A stretch of 22,533 nucleotides of DNA from Bacillota bacterium (lineage in GTDB: Bacteria > Bacillota > Clostridia > Oscillospirales > Ruminococcaceae). The notes beneath the pieces are model-generated. The model was not told the DNA's origin, ran no database searches, and worked only from the letters and a program-made list of their open reading frames with translations. The position numbers and the translations under genes are program-made. The stretch spans positions 1 through 22,533 of the forward strand of contig JAKPGH010000304.1 in the NCBI GenBank assembly GCA_029550985.1, in the 5' to 3' direction. This document shows, one piece after another, positions 7,782 through 15,542 of the stretch. Within the stretch, counting starts at the first letter, position 1. Each line of letters starts with the position of its first letter.

Positions 7782-8782
7782 TGATGAAGTTGACGTTTAT
7801 CAATGTGGGCTATGGTGAGGCCGTCTTGGTGGAATGTCCGGATGCAGCCTATGCCGGCGGAACCTTCACCATGCTCATCGACGGTGGCAGCGCAGAGGCT
7901 GCCGAATACGCTGACAACAACACCGGCCGTACGCCTACCGCTTGCTTTTTAAAGGAACGGGGGATTGACCATATCGATTTGATGGTCAGCTCCCATATTC
8001 ACGAAGACCATCTTTGTGGATTGCTTCCGGTTGCCCAGCAAATTTCGGTTGGACGTTTCTGGAAGAGCCTTCCCGTAGAGTTTTGGAGGAAGATGCCTCG
8101 CCTTCCCTTATCCCTTGGTCCCACTACAGCGTTGCAAAAACAAATTAACGCCATCAATGATTACCGAACCCTGTGCAGCACCTTGGAGGCAAAAGGGACG
8201 AAAATATTCTCCCTTTGCGCTTCCGACAAGGTTTACACCCTTTGCCAGGACCTGACGTTGAAGGTGCTGGCGCCTTCCTCCAAACAGGTAGAGCAGCTGG
8301 TCAACATGTTTTTGGCGGTTTACCAAGCCGCGGATGAGGACGCCCGCCGCTCTGCCCTGATCAAGCTGGACAGTGCCATGAACAATTTCAGCCTGGTCTT
8401 ACTGCTGGAGTACCAAGGAGTTCGCATCCTTTTGCCGGGAGATACCAACCGGGATGGCTACGCGGGAATCGAAGGGGACATTCGGGCCCATATCTTTAAA
8501 GTGGGACATCACAGCCAGATAGACGGCATCGGCCTGGAGAAGTTTGAGCAAATTCATCCCCAGTACGTCGTTTCCTGCGCTTCCAGCGACCGCCGTTTTG
8601 GCAGCGCCCACCCCGAGATTCTGAAAATGATGAGCGGGAAAGGGGCAAAGCTGTTCTTTTCCGATTGCCCCAATGTGCCGCCCTACACCGACGGGCTGCT
8701 GCCCCATCAAGGGGTGGAGTTTGCCATCGCCGACGGCCGCATTACTCCCCGCTATCTGGTCTCTCAACCGGCAACGAAATAA
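7781..8782 (+). CDS. ComEC/Rec2-type metallo-beta-lactamase-fold hydrolase
   Basis: A 333-residue soluble protein without signal peptide or membrane helices. The metal-binding motif HxHxDH is intact (SSHIHEDH, H72, H74, D76, H77). It is followed by the bridging aspartate in LLPGDTNRDG (D221), a VGHHSQ motif (H243-H244) and SSDRRFGSAHPE, an arrangement seen in the catalytic domain of ComEC/Rec2 and its stand-alone relatives. It should be a two-metal cytosolic hydrolase, but the substrate is unknown. The gene overlaps the permease stop by one base (a second in-frame ATG follows at once) and is the last gene of the operon, so it probably acts on the imported solute. ComEC-like proteins are usually linked to phosphodiesters; UlaG-type lactone hydrolysis is an alternative. 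Confidence 0.85.
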   Translation: MMKLTFINVGYGEAVLVECPDAAYAGGTFTMLIDGGSAEAAEYADNNTGRTPTACFLKERGIDHIDLMVSSHIHEDHLCGLLPVAQQISVGRFWKSLPVEFWRKMPRLPLSLGPTTALQKQINAINDYRTLCSTLEAKGTKIFSLCASDKVYTLCQDLTLKVLAPSSKQVEQLVNMFLAVYQAADEDARRSALIKLDSAMNNFSLVLLLEYQGVRILLPGDTNRDGYAGIEGDIRAHIFKVGHHSQIDGIGLEKFEQIHPQYVVSCASSDRRFGSAHPEILKMMSGKGAKLFFSDCPNVPPYTDGLLPHQGVEFAIADGRITPRYLVSQPATK

Positions 8783-8787
8783 CGCAA

Positions 8788-8830
8788 AACAGCGCAAACT
8801 GCTATAAAGGCGGTTTGCGCTGTTGGTTTT
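8788..8830 (+). terminator. terminator of the transporter operon
   Basis: AACAGCGCAAAC (8788-8799) and GTTTGCGCTGTT (8813-8824) form a perfect 12-bp stem, followed by GGTTTTATTGCTCTTTT. It begins 5 bases after the hydrolase stop codon and also faces the end of the convergent gene. Confidence 0.85.
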
Positions 8831-8841
8831 ATTGCTCTTTT

Positions 8842-10005
8842 CTAATTTTCCCTGCCCTGCCGCATTTCCCGAATCTGCTCCAAACGCTGGTCGGCCTGAC
8901 GGCGCATCAGAGGGCTTCCGGAGCGGTTGGATTTCACCTGGAAGAAGAAGTTGCGGGCTTGGTCCAGGTCGCCCAGCTTTTGATAAAGGTCTCCAATCAC
9001 AAAGCAGATTTGCTCGTCCTTGCGCTCGTTAAAGGTGTAGTGCTCGTAAGCGTAGAGGAAATCTTTCAAAGCGTTCTGCCAGGCGTAGCGTACCATGGTT
9101 TGGTCGCCGCAATCCTGGTAGATGCGGCTTAATTTTTGCCAAAGGCTTCCCGTGACCACCTGATGCTCGTCAAAGCAGTGGGGAGCGCAAATCAAAGCCA
9201 GGTAGTATCCCGCAAACACGGTGAAGGTATCCCTTTGGTCTCCCGTTTTGATTTTGTACTTTTCGCTGTTATAAGGGGAGACAGCCTGGAACACAGCCGA
9301 CCACAATCCCTTGGAAACGGTGGAAAAGCTTTCGCTTTGGGCGGAAAACAGGCAGGAGGGACAGGTGACAATCTCGTAATGGAGCGGTTCGATGTCCTTG
9401 TAGCGAACCCGCATGTCGGGGTCGGTGGATTCCCGCCGCAGTTTGGTGGCAATGACGCTCAAATGTTTAAAGGAGCTTCCGCACAGAGGACAGGTAACGG
9501 TATCCAAATACAGGCAATCGGACTGATTGTTGAGGGCGAGGGTATAGGAGCCGTGCTCCTTGGGGAATAGCGGGCTGGCGGCGCTGGACGCCGCATCCTG
9601 AGACAGTTTGCCGGTATCCAGCAGCAGTTTCTGATGTTCCTGGAAGAGAGCATCATACCGCTTACAGATTTTTTCCATCAAAGAAAAGGTAAGTTCCGGC
9701 TGGTTGCTGAACAGCTCCCCAATGTTCTGGCGGTTGATCCCGATGGCGATGAGCTCGGTAATAGCCACCACCGTCTCCGCCCGGGTTTTCCCGGCAAAGA
9801 GGGTCATTTCGCCAAAGAAATCCCCCGCCGTCAAGGTGCCGGTCATCACTTCTCCCGGCATTTGATAGTTTTTGTAAATGCCCGCATTGCCGTGCAGGAT
9901 CACGTACATTTCGGTGGTGCTGCTGTCCCCTTCGCGGGCAATCACCATGCCTGACGCATATTTTTTAACCCCTGTCATCTTCAACAGAGAATTCAAATGA
10001 ATCAA
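8842..10005 (-). CDS. cyclic-nucleotide-binding domain fused to DUF2225 zinc-ribbon protein
   Basis: From the preferred TTG start this is 387 residues. Residues about 10-120 form a cyclic-nucleotide-binding domain with an intact phosphate-binding cassette (GDFFGEMTLFAGKTRAET; F64-G65-E66 and R75). Residues about 170-225 hold a four-Cys zinc ribbon, CPLC (C172, C175) and CPSC (C215, C218), in the DUF2225 (PF09986) pattern. The rest is helical and TPR-like near the end (DLYQKLGDLDQARNFFF). There is no DNA-binding helix-turn-helix, so it is not a CRP-type regulator. The TTG at 10003-10005 is chosen because GGGGG lies 10 bases upstream. The longer ATG at 10050 has no ribosome binding site and would be nearly leaderless. 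Function unknown; presumably a nucleotide-responsive sensor. Confidence 0.8.
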   Translation of the reverse strand: MIHLNSLLKMTGVKKYASGMVIAREGDSSTTEMYVILHGNAGIYKNYQMPGEVMTGTLTAGDFFGEMTLFAGKTRAETVVAITELIAIGINRQNIGELFSNQPELTFSLMEKICKRYDALFQEHQKLLLDTGKLSQDAASSAASPLFPKEHGSYTLALNNQSDCLYLDTVTCPLCGSSFKHLSVIATKLRRESTDPDMRVRYKDIEPLHYEIVTCPSCLFSAQSESFSTVSKGLWSAVFQAVSPYNSEKYKIKTGDQRDTFTVFAGYYLALICAPHCFDEHQVVTGSLWQKLSRIYQDCGDQTMVRYAWQNALKDFLYAYEHYTFNERKDEQICFVIGDLYQKLGDLDQARNFFFQVKSNRSGSPLMRRQADQRLEQIREMRQGREN

Positions 10006-10014
10006 AACGGTACT

Positions 10015-10020
10015 ACCCCC
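10015..10020 (-). promoter_or_regulatory. ribosome binding site that decides the TTG start of the DUF2225 fusion gene
   Basis: On the minus strand GGGGGT ends 9 bases before TTG (10003-10005). The in-frame ATG at 10048-10050 lies only 9-14 bases after the -10 box and has no purine-rich site, so the TTG start is preferred. Confidence 0.6.
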
Positions 10021-10058
10021 ATATCGTTGCTGCAAAAATCGACAAGTCATTTTATGTA

Positions 10059-10086
10059 ATTATATCATACAGGGGTAAAAAATCAA
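10059..10086 (-). promoter_or_regulatory. sigma-A promoter of the DUF2225 fusion gene
   Basis: Minus-strand TTGATT (10081-10086), a 16-base spacer and TATAAT (10059-10064). The predicted transcription start is near 10052, giving a leader of about 45 bases to the TTG start codon. Confidence 0.65.
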
Positions 10087-10157
10087 AAGGATGTCCCATT
10101 AATTTTTGATTTTTATGGGATATTTATACCTAATTCAGACCTTCCATCACATATCGT

Positions 10158-10718
10158 TTACTTTTTCTCTTCCGCGGCGGCTGTTTCCTGCGCCCACTGG
10201 TCAAAGCCCTTCATCACGCGGTCAAGGGTTTGATAGCAGATGTCCGGCAGGGTCCCGCCCCAAACCTGTTCGGCGGCCGCGAAACCTTCTTTGACCGCTT
10301 CCCGCAACTCGTCGATTTTGGAAGGGTCTCCGCCCGAAAGGGCTTTGGCAAATTCCAGAATGCGCCGGGCTGTTTGCTCCACGCCCCATTCTCCATCCTC
10401 CGCAATGGCTTGCCGCGCCTGCGCCTGCGTGGCCTCGTCAATTTCCATCTGGGAATTGAGCGTGTGCTCTGCCAGGGCGCCCTGTTTCTGGAACAGCTTT
10501 TGCACCATTGCTCGAAAGGCTTCCACATGGTTGGCCAGATGGGACTTCATGGCGTTGACTTTGTCCAAATTTGGCTTGTACTGGGACGATTTGATGAAGC
10601 TGTCGGTTTTGGAAACGGGAGACGTTTGGGGCTGGTTTGCGGGTTGAGCGGCTTTTGCTGTAGGGACATAACTCATGGAAGAATCTCCGGACCGATATTT
10701 GCCGACTGGCGTCAACAT
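10158..10718 (-). CDS. conserved soluble protein of unknown function
   Basis: A 186-residue, Ala- and Gln-rich soluble protein behind a good AAGGAGAG ribosome binding site. The first 50 residues are low-complexity (Ala, Gln, Pro, Ser). The middle is helical. The C-terminal half, WGVEQTARRILEFAKAL followed by a GFAAAEQVWGGTLPDI segment and FDQW, resembles a domain I have seen in uncharacterised clostridial proteins, but I cannot name it with certainty. No signal peptide, Cys motif or membrane segment. It lies between the promoter of the DUF2225 fusion gene and the terminator of the AEC permease, so it is probably a single-gene unit. Confidence 0.65.
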   Translation of the reverse strand: MLTPVGKYRSGDSSMSYVPTAKAAQPANQPQTSPVSKTDSFIKSSQYKPNLDKVNAMKSHLANHVEAFRAMVQKLFQKQGALAEHTLNSQMEIDEATQAQARQAIAEDGEWGVEQTARRILEFAKALSGGDPSKIDELREAVKEGFAAAEQVWGGTLPDICYQTLDRVMKGFDQWAQETAAAEEKK

Positions 10719-10794
10719 ACAACTCTCTCCTTTCCGGATAAAATGGAAAAAATATCCTTTTCTTATTCTTCGTCATGTCCCGTCGCTTCTTTAG

Positions 10795-10834
10795 GAAAAA
10801 ACAAAAAGCTCCTCGCGGCCATGCCGTGAGGAGC
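10795..10834 (-). terminator. terminator of the ABC-F/AI-2E/AEC operon
   Basis: Read on the minus strand, GCTCCTCACGG and CCGCGAGGAGC pair around a short loop (one G-U pair), followed by TTTTTGTTTTTTCC. It lies just after the stop codon of the AEC permease gene. Confidence 0.8.
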
Positions 10835-10849
10835 GGGTGATGTTTGTTT

Positions 10850-11812
10850 TTAAAACAATCCGAGACCTTTCAGTAAAGTGATTCCCACAAAAGTGGTCAA
10901 ACCGCTGAACAGGGTGGTGGCGCCCACCATTTGGGCGGTAAACTCCGGCTTGATGTTGTATTGCCGGGCCATGATGCCGCAGGAGTTGGCGCAGGGGGAA
11001 GCAAATAGGATAAACAAAGCTCCCAGTTCCGCCCCCCGAAAGCCCGCCGCCACAAAGATGGAGAGCAGGACCACCGGCACAAATACCAGGCGCGTCAGGG
11101 TCATCTTGACAATCTTGCCCATATCCCCCGTCTGTTTCCTTTCCAACACAATCTGGGTGCCTAAGGTAATCAAACTGAAGGTGGAGGCAACGCCGCCGAT
11201 ATTCTGCAAGGTTTTTTCCAAAAACGTGGGGAAGGCAAACCCGGTCAAAGAAAAGGGAATGCCGGCCAGGATGGCGATAATCAGAGGATTTCGCACCGCT
11301 TTGGAGAGGGTGCTTTTCAGCAGCGCCCCCACGGAAGTGTTTTCGGTGTCCACCAGGCTGAAGAGAAACAGAGTCAAAAAGTTAAAGGGAATGATGGCCA
11401 CCGGAATGAGCATGGAGGCAATCTGCACGCCCTGTTGTCCGAACATATTCTGCGCCAGAGGAATGCCCAGCAGGATGTAGTTGGAGCGAAAACCCACGTG
11501 AACGCAGGCCGCCAGCCATTCCTTGTCCTTTTCGATGAAGGAGAAAAGGAGCAGCAGCACCGAAAACATTCCGAGGAGCCCGACAAAAGCGTATGTAAGC
11601 AGCCGTGGCGAAAATTCGGAGTGAAAATCGATGGACCGAATGTTGTTGAAGGTGAGAACGGGAAGAAACAGCTTAAAACACAGAGCGGAAAGCTGCTTGC
11701 TGGTGGATTCGCTCACCGCATTTCTCCAACGGAGCACAATGCCAACGGCCATGCACAGCACCACCGGCAGGGTGGCGTTGATGCTAAACAAAAGGATATC
11801 CAACAAACCCAT
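10850..11812 (-). CDS. AEC (auxin efflux carrier) family transporter
   Basis: A 320-residue membrane protein with about ten hydrophobic segments in the two repeated bundles of the AEC family (PF03547). The opening segment TLPVVLCMAVGIVLRW and the late ASPCANSCGIMARQY segment are typical. Members export or import organic acids or amino-acid-like anions; the substrate here is unknown. ATG at 11812 is preferred. An in-frame TTG at 11830 adds 6 residues but has no ribosome binding site. It is the last gene of a probable operon, starting 32 bases after the stop of the AI-2E-family gene, and is followed by a strong terminator. Confidence 0.85.
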   Translation of the reverse strand: MGLLDILLFSINATLPVVLCMAVGIVLRWRNAVSESTSKQLSALCFKLFLPVLTFNNIRSIDFHSEFSPRLLTYAFVGLLGMFSVLLLLFSFIEKDKEWLAACVHVGFRSNYILLGIPLAQNMFGQQGVQIASMLIPVAIIPFNFLTLFLFSLVDTENTSVGALLKSTLSKAVRNPLIIAILAGIPFSLTGFAFPTFLEKTLQNIGGVASTFSLITLGTQIVLERKQTGDMGKIVKMTLTRLVFVPVVLLSIFVAAGFRGAELGALFILFASPCANSCGIMARQYNIKPEFTAQMVGATTLFSGLTTFVGITLLKGLGLF

Positions 11813-11844
11813 CGCCTTTCTTGGGAACAAACTGGCGCGAAACG

Positions 11845-13053
11845 CTATTTGATACGGGGATTTTTGGCGGACGCATAATCCCAGGTATCGGAGGATTCCC
11901 CTTTGCGCTCCAGCAAAAAGGAGACGAATCGCTTAAACAAAGAGTAAATGATGGCAAACAGGGGAACGCCAATGAACATTCCCGCCACGCCGAGAAGCCC
12001 GCTGAACAGCATGATGGACAGGATAATCCACAAAGGGGAAAGGCCGATGCTGTCCCCAAGGATTTTTGGCCCTAAAATATTGCCGTCAAACTGCTGGAGC
12101 ACCAGGATAAAAATCAAAAACCACAGCGCCTGCATGGGGCTGATGACGGCGATAATCAGAGCACCGGGGATGGCTCCCATAAAGGGCCCGAAGTAGGGGA
12201 TGACATTGGTAATACCCACAATAAAGCTGATGAGCACCGGAAAGGGCAGCCGGAGAATGCTCATGCCAATAAAGCATAGCACGCCAATAATCAGGGAGTC
12301 AATCACTTTGCCCAACACAAAACCGCTAAGAATACGGTTGGCGTCTAGTGCAAGGTCAACAACGAGGCGATAAGCTTTTTCGGAAGTAAAGGCCCGCAGA
12401 ACTTTTTTCAGTTGGGCGAATAGTTTTTCCCGGTCCCACAGCAGATAGATCGAGACGATAATTCCCAAAAACAGGTTGATGATGGAAGTGGTGACCCGCT
12501 GGGTGGCGCTGAGAACGCTGGGCAGCAGGGTGTAAAAGTAGTCGCTGGCGCCTGCCGCCCAATTCCGCAGGGAATCCAATATTTGGGAAAGAATGCCGAT
12601 GACCAGTTTTTCAAATTCGGTGCTCCCTCCAAAGTCCCGAATGAAATTGGTGATGCCGATATCCCACTTTTCCAGGGTTTTAAAGTAGAACTGCAGGTTG
12701 TTGAGGATGCTCTGGATGCTGGCAAAAATCTGGGGCACCACCAGGGCAAAGAAGAAGCCCACAAAGGCGAAGGCCATCAGATAGGTGAGTATCAGCCCCA
12801 CCACCCGGCGGGGAAGGGGCTTGATGGCCAAACGGGAGAGCAGGCGGTCTTCCGAAAAGCGCAGCAGAGGGTTGAGAAGAAAGGCAAACACAATGCCGTT
12901 GATGATGGGCTGCAAATAACCCGCCACCCGGCCCAAAAAGCCGCTGACCATCCCCAGGTTTTGCACCGCCTGGTAAAAAACAATGCTGCAAATAATCACC
13001 AGCAGGGCGTAGATGGCTATGGTGGTGTATTTGTCGTTGCGTTCAAATTTCAT
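11845..13053 (-). CDS. AI-2E family transporter (UPF0118)
   Basis: A 402-residue membrane protein of the AI-2E/PerM family (PF01594). There are two hydrophobic segments near the N terminus (about residues 10-60), a pair around residues 85-110, a long soluble stretch, then a cluster of helices from about residue 210. The motif VIPYFGPFMGAIPGALIIA is strongly conserved in the family, and the protein ends in a short charged tail. Relatives have been linked to autoinducer-2 export and to Na+/H+ exchange; the substrate here is open. GAGGGG precedes the ATG at 13053. The gene starts 36 bases after the ABC-F stop, suggesting cotranscription. Confidence 0.9.
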   Translation of the reverse strand: MKFERNDKYTTIAIYALLVIICSIVFYQAVQNLGMVSGFLGRVAGYLQPIINGIVFAFLLNPLLRFSEDRLLSRLAIKPLPRRVVGLILTYLMAFAFVGFFFALVVPQIFASIQSILNNLQFYFKTLEKWDIGITNFIRDFGGSTEFEKLVIGILSQILDSLRNWAAGASDYFYTLLPSVLSATQRVTTSIINLFLGIIVSIYLLWDREKLFAQLKKVLRAFTSEKAYRLVVDLALDANRILSGFVLGKVIDSLIIGVLCFIGMSILRLPFPVLISFIVGITNVIPYFGPFMGAIPGALIIAVISPMQALWFLIFILVLQQFDGNILGPKILGDSIGLSPLWIILSIMLFSGLLGVAGMFIGVPLFAIIYSLFKRFVSFLLERKGESSDTWDYASAKNPRIK

Positions 13054-13089
13054 ATGGTCCCCTCGTCTCTCTGCGATGGTTGCGGTACA

Positions 13090-14994
13090 TTAGTTTTCCT
13101 CCAAAAGGAGGGACCAGCGGGAAAGGGCCTGGTCGTAGGCCTTTTGTTTTTCCTCCAGGGTGTCGCAGGCCTGCTGCAGCCGCTGATAATCCGCCGCCAC
13201 TTCAGGACTGGAGATTTCCCCTTGCAACCGGGCAATTTCCCCTTCCAGCCTTTCGATTTCCTGCTCCAAAAGGGAAATTTCCCGCCGGCGGGCAGCGTCC
13301 TCGCTTCGCTGCTTCTTCCCCCGGTAGGAGGACGTTTTGGCCGGCTTTTCCGGCGGCTGCGGCTTGGGGGCGGGAGGCTCGGCGTTTTTGGCGGCCAGGT
13401 AGCTGTCGTAATTGCCTTTGTAAATCTGAATGCCGTCGGGGTGCATCTCGGCAATTTTGTCGGGAAACTTGTTAAGAAGATACCGGTCGTGGGAAACCAC
13501 CAACAAAGTGCCGGTGTATTCCTGCAGGGCTTTGTCCAACGCCTCTTTGGAGGCCAGGTCCAGGTGGTTGGTGGGCTCGTCCATCACCAGCACGTTGCCG
13601 CACCGCAGCGTGAGGATGGCGAACTTCAGCTTCGCCCGCTCCCCGCCGGAAAGCTCGCCCACCTTTTTATAGACAGCGTCCCCCGTCAAGCCCATGTTGC
13701 CCAGCACGGTGCGCAGTTCCTGCTCCGTTTTTTGGGGGAACCGGTCCCACAGCTCGTCCAAAGCGGTTTTGTTGGAGTGAAGGCCGAACTCCTCCTGTTC
13801 GAAGTAGCTGACCTCGGTGTTGACGCCCCACTCAATCCTTCCCGACTGAGGGGTGACAAGCCCCACCAAAGCCGACAGGAAAGTGGTTTTTCCAATGCCG
13901 TTGGCTCCCACCAGGGCGATTTTTTCGCCTCTGGTGACGTGAAAGTTGAGACGAGAGCAAAGAGTCCGCCGCTCCATGCCCTCGCCCACCGTCAGGGTTA
14001 AGTTTTCCACCGTAAGGACGTCCTTGACCGGCTCCCGCCGATAAGTAAACCGCAGCTTGGGCGGACGTGCGGGAGGGCGGGGGCGCTCCACCAGCTCCAT
14101 CTTTTCCAAAGCCTTGCGGCGGGACTGAGCCCGTGCGGTGGTGGAGGCCCGCACAATGTTCCGTGCGATGAACTCTTCCATTTCCGCAATCTGCCGCTGC
14201 TGGATTTCCCATTCCTTCTGCTGGCGCTCCAGCCGCTCCTCTTTCAACAGCACATAGCGGCTGTAATTGCCGGGGTAGGTGATGAGCTCGTGGTTTTCCA
14301 GTTCCCAAATACTGGTGCAGATTTTGTCCAGAAAATACCGGTCATGGGAAACCACCAGCAGGGCTCCCTTGTAGCCGAGCAAGTAGTCCTCCAGCCAGTT
14401 GAGGGTGCGGAAGTCCAGATGGTTGGTGGGCTCGTCCAAGATGAGAAGCTCCGGCTGCTCCAACAGCAGCTTGCAGATGGCAAGGCGGGTCTTTTCCCCG
14501 CCGGAAAGCACCTCCACCGGCGTTTGGGGGTCGGTGTCGGCAAAACCCATGCCCGAAAGAACGGTGCGAATTTTCACGTCGATGAGGTAGCCGTCCCGCT
14601 GTTCAAACAGCCCCTGCAGATGGGCATACCGGGCGGCCAGTTGGGAATAGCCAGGGTCCTCCACCGGCGTTTGGGCGATTTGTTGTTCCAGAGCGCGCAG
14701 TTCCCGTTCCGCTTCCAGCAGCGGGGCAAACACCGAGCGCATCTCCTCCCAAATGGTGTTGCCGGAGGAAAGCCCGCTGTTCTGCCGCAAAAAGCCGATG
14801 GTCTTGTCCGCCCGGGCAACGGTTCCGCCGTCCGGCTCCAAACTGCCGTACAGAATGTTGAGCAGGGTGGTTTTTCCCGCTCCGTTGCGGCCGATGAGGC
14901 CAATCCGGTCGGCGTCTTCGATGCGGGCGCTGACTCCCCGCAGAACCGGGGCGGCTCCGAAACTTTTTTCAATATTTTCAAGCGAAATAATCAT
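13090..14994 (-). CDS. ABC-F family ATPase (ribosome-associated type)
   Basis: A 634-residue soluble protein with two ATP-binding domains and no membrane segment. Domain 1 has Walker A GRNGAGKT (residues 35-42), signature LSGGEKTRLA and Walker B/D-loop ILDEPTNHLD. Domain 2 has GANGIGKT, LSGGERAKLK and VMDEPTNHLD. The linker between them is rich in Gln, Glu and Arg, as in proteins that reach the ribosomal P-site tRNA. A C-terminal coiled coil (about residues 560-625) matches the ABC_tran_CTD type found in YdiF/Uup-like housekeeping members. It probably helps stalled or initiating ribosomes rather than transport. The linker looks short for a resistance ABC-F, but that needs a tree. It is first in a probable operon with the AI-2E and AEC transporter genes. 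Confidence 0.9.
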   Translation of the reverse strand: MIISLENIEKSFGAAPVLRGVSARIEDADRIGLIGRNGAGKTTLLNILYGSLEPDGGTVARADKTIGFLRQNSGLSSGNTIWEEMRSVFAPLLEAERELRALEQQIAQTPVEDPGYSQLAARYAHLQGLFEQRDGYLIDVKIRTVLSGMGFADTDPQTPVEVLSGGEKTRLAICKLLLEQPELLILDEPTNHLDFRTLNWLEDYLLGYKGALLVVSHDRYFLDKICTSIWELENHELITYPGNYSRYVLLKEERLERQQKEWEIQQRQIAEMEEFIARNIVRASTTARAQSRRKALEKMELVERPRPPARPPKLRFTYRREPVKDVLTVENLTLTVGEGMERRTLCSRLNFHVTRGEKIALVGANGIGKTTFLSALVGLVTPQSGRIEWGVNTEVSYFEQEEFGLHSNKTALDELWDRFPQKTEQELRTVLGNMGLTGDAVYKKVGELSGGERAKLKFAILTLRCGNVLVMDEPTNHLDLASKEALDKALQEYTGTLLVVSHDRYLLNKFPDKIAEMHPDGIQIYKGNYDSYLAAKNAEPPAPKPQPPEKPAKTSSYRGKKQRSEDAARRREISLLEQEIERLEGEIARLQGEISSPEVAADYQRLQQACDTLEEKQKAYDQALSRWSLLLEEN

Positions 14995-15072
14995 AAAGGC
15001 TCCGTTCCGGTGTCAAAGGTAATCTATTGTTATAGTGAGGAAATGGTTGATTTTTGCTGCGTGGGCCGAGGC

Positions 15073-15107
15073 AAAAAAAGAAGGGAGGGGACTGCAGCCC
15101 CGCTCCC
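15073..15107 (-). terminator. terminator of the thioredoxin gene
   Basis: On the minus strand a GC-rich hairpin (GGGAGCGGGGC pairing with GTCCCCTCCC, with a small bulge) is followed by TTCTTTTTTT. It lies about 30 bases after the thioredoxin stop codon and separates this unit from the ABC-F gene. Confidence 0.8.
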
Positions 15108-15138
15108 TCGTTATTGGATTGTTGTCTGCCTTAAGAAA

Positions 15139-15450
15139 TTACAGATGAGATGTGATGGTGGACAGGACCTTTTCCCTGGAGTGTACGCCAATCATCTGGG
15201 TGACTGGTTTTCCCTGTTGAAAGAGGATGATGGTTGGAATGGTGGTGATGCCGTACTGGGAGGCAAGGTCGGGGTTATCGTCAATGTTGACTTTGCCGAA
15301 TTCCACCTTTCCGTCCAGCTCGTCGGATAAATCCTCCAGCACGGGGGCGAATATCCGGCAGGGCATGCACCAGGGCGCCCAAAAATCCACCAGTGCGGGA
15401 GTTTCGCCTTTTATGAAATCCTGAAACGTTTCTTGATTCAATTCCAGCAT
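15139..15450 (-). CDS. trxA: thioredoxin with WCMPC active site
   Basis: A 103-residue protein with the whole thioredoxin fold: VDFWAPWCMPCR with redox cysteines C28 and C31, a VNIDDNPDLASQYGI segment, and the cis-proline loop TTIPT. It reduces protein disulfides in the cytosol. The residue after the first Cys is Met instead of the usual Gly, which can alter redox potential and partner choice. It lies directly downstream of the unusual thioredoxin reductase on the same strand, with a 92-base gap that carries its own promoter. That suggests a dedicated pair in which thioredoxin can also be made separately. Ribosome binding site AGGAAGGA. Confidence 0.92.
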   Translation of the reverse strand: MLELNQETFQDFIKGETPALVDFWAPWCMPCRIFAPVLEDLSDELDGKVEFGKVNIDDNPDLASQYGITTIPTIILFQQGKPVTQMIGVHSREKVLSTITSHL

Positions 15451-15501
15451 TGATTCCAGTCCTTCCTAACGTTTGGCTACCCTTTTAAAGGGGTTGTCCA
15501 T

Positions 15502-15530
15502 AGTATACCCAGATTTTTTATGGTTTGCAA
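15502..15530 (-). promoter_or_regulatory. internal sigma-A promoter of the thioredoxin gene
   Basis: Minus-strand TTGCAA (15525-15530), a 17-base spacer and TATACT (15502-15507). The predicted start near 15495 is followed by a small palindrome, CCCTTTTAAAGGG on the plus strand, inside the leader. Confidence 0.65.
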
Positions 15531-15542
15531 GGAAGGACAATT

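Noticed and set aside
10087..10130. Possible terminator TCCCAT...ATGGGA downstream of the unknown 186-residue gene
   Set aside because: Only six paired bases with a long AT-rich loop; too weak to annotate.
12583..14001. 472-codon plus-strand open frame across the ABC-F and AI-2E genes
   Set aside because: It crosses two well-supported minus-strand genes and their junction and has no family motif.
14290..15330. 346-codon plus-strand open frame opposite ABC-F and thioredoxin genes
   Set aside because: It runs antisense through two genes and a terminator, with no ribosome binding site or motif.
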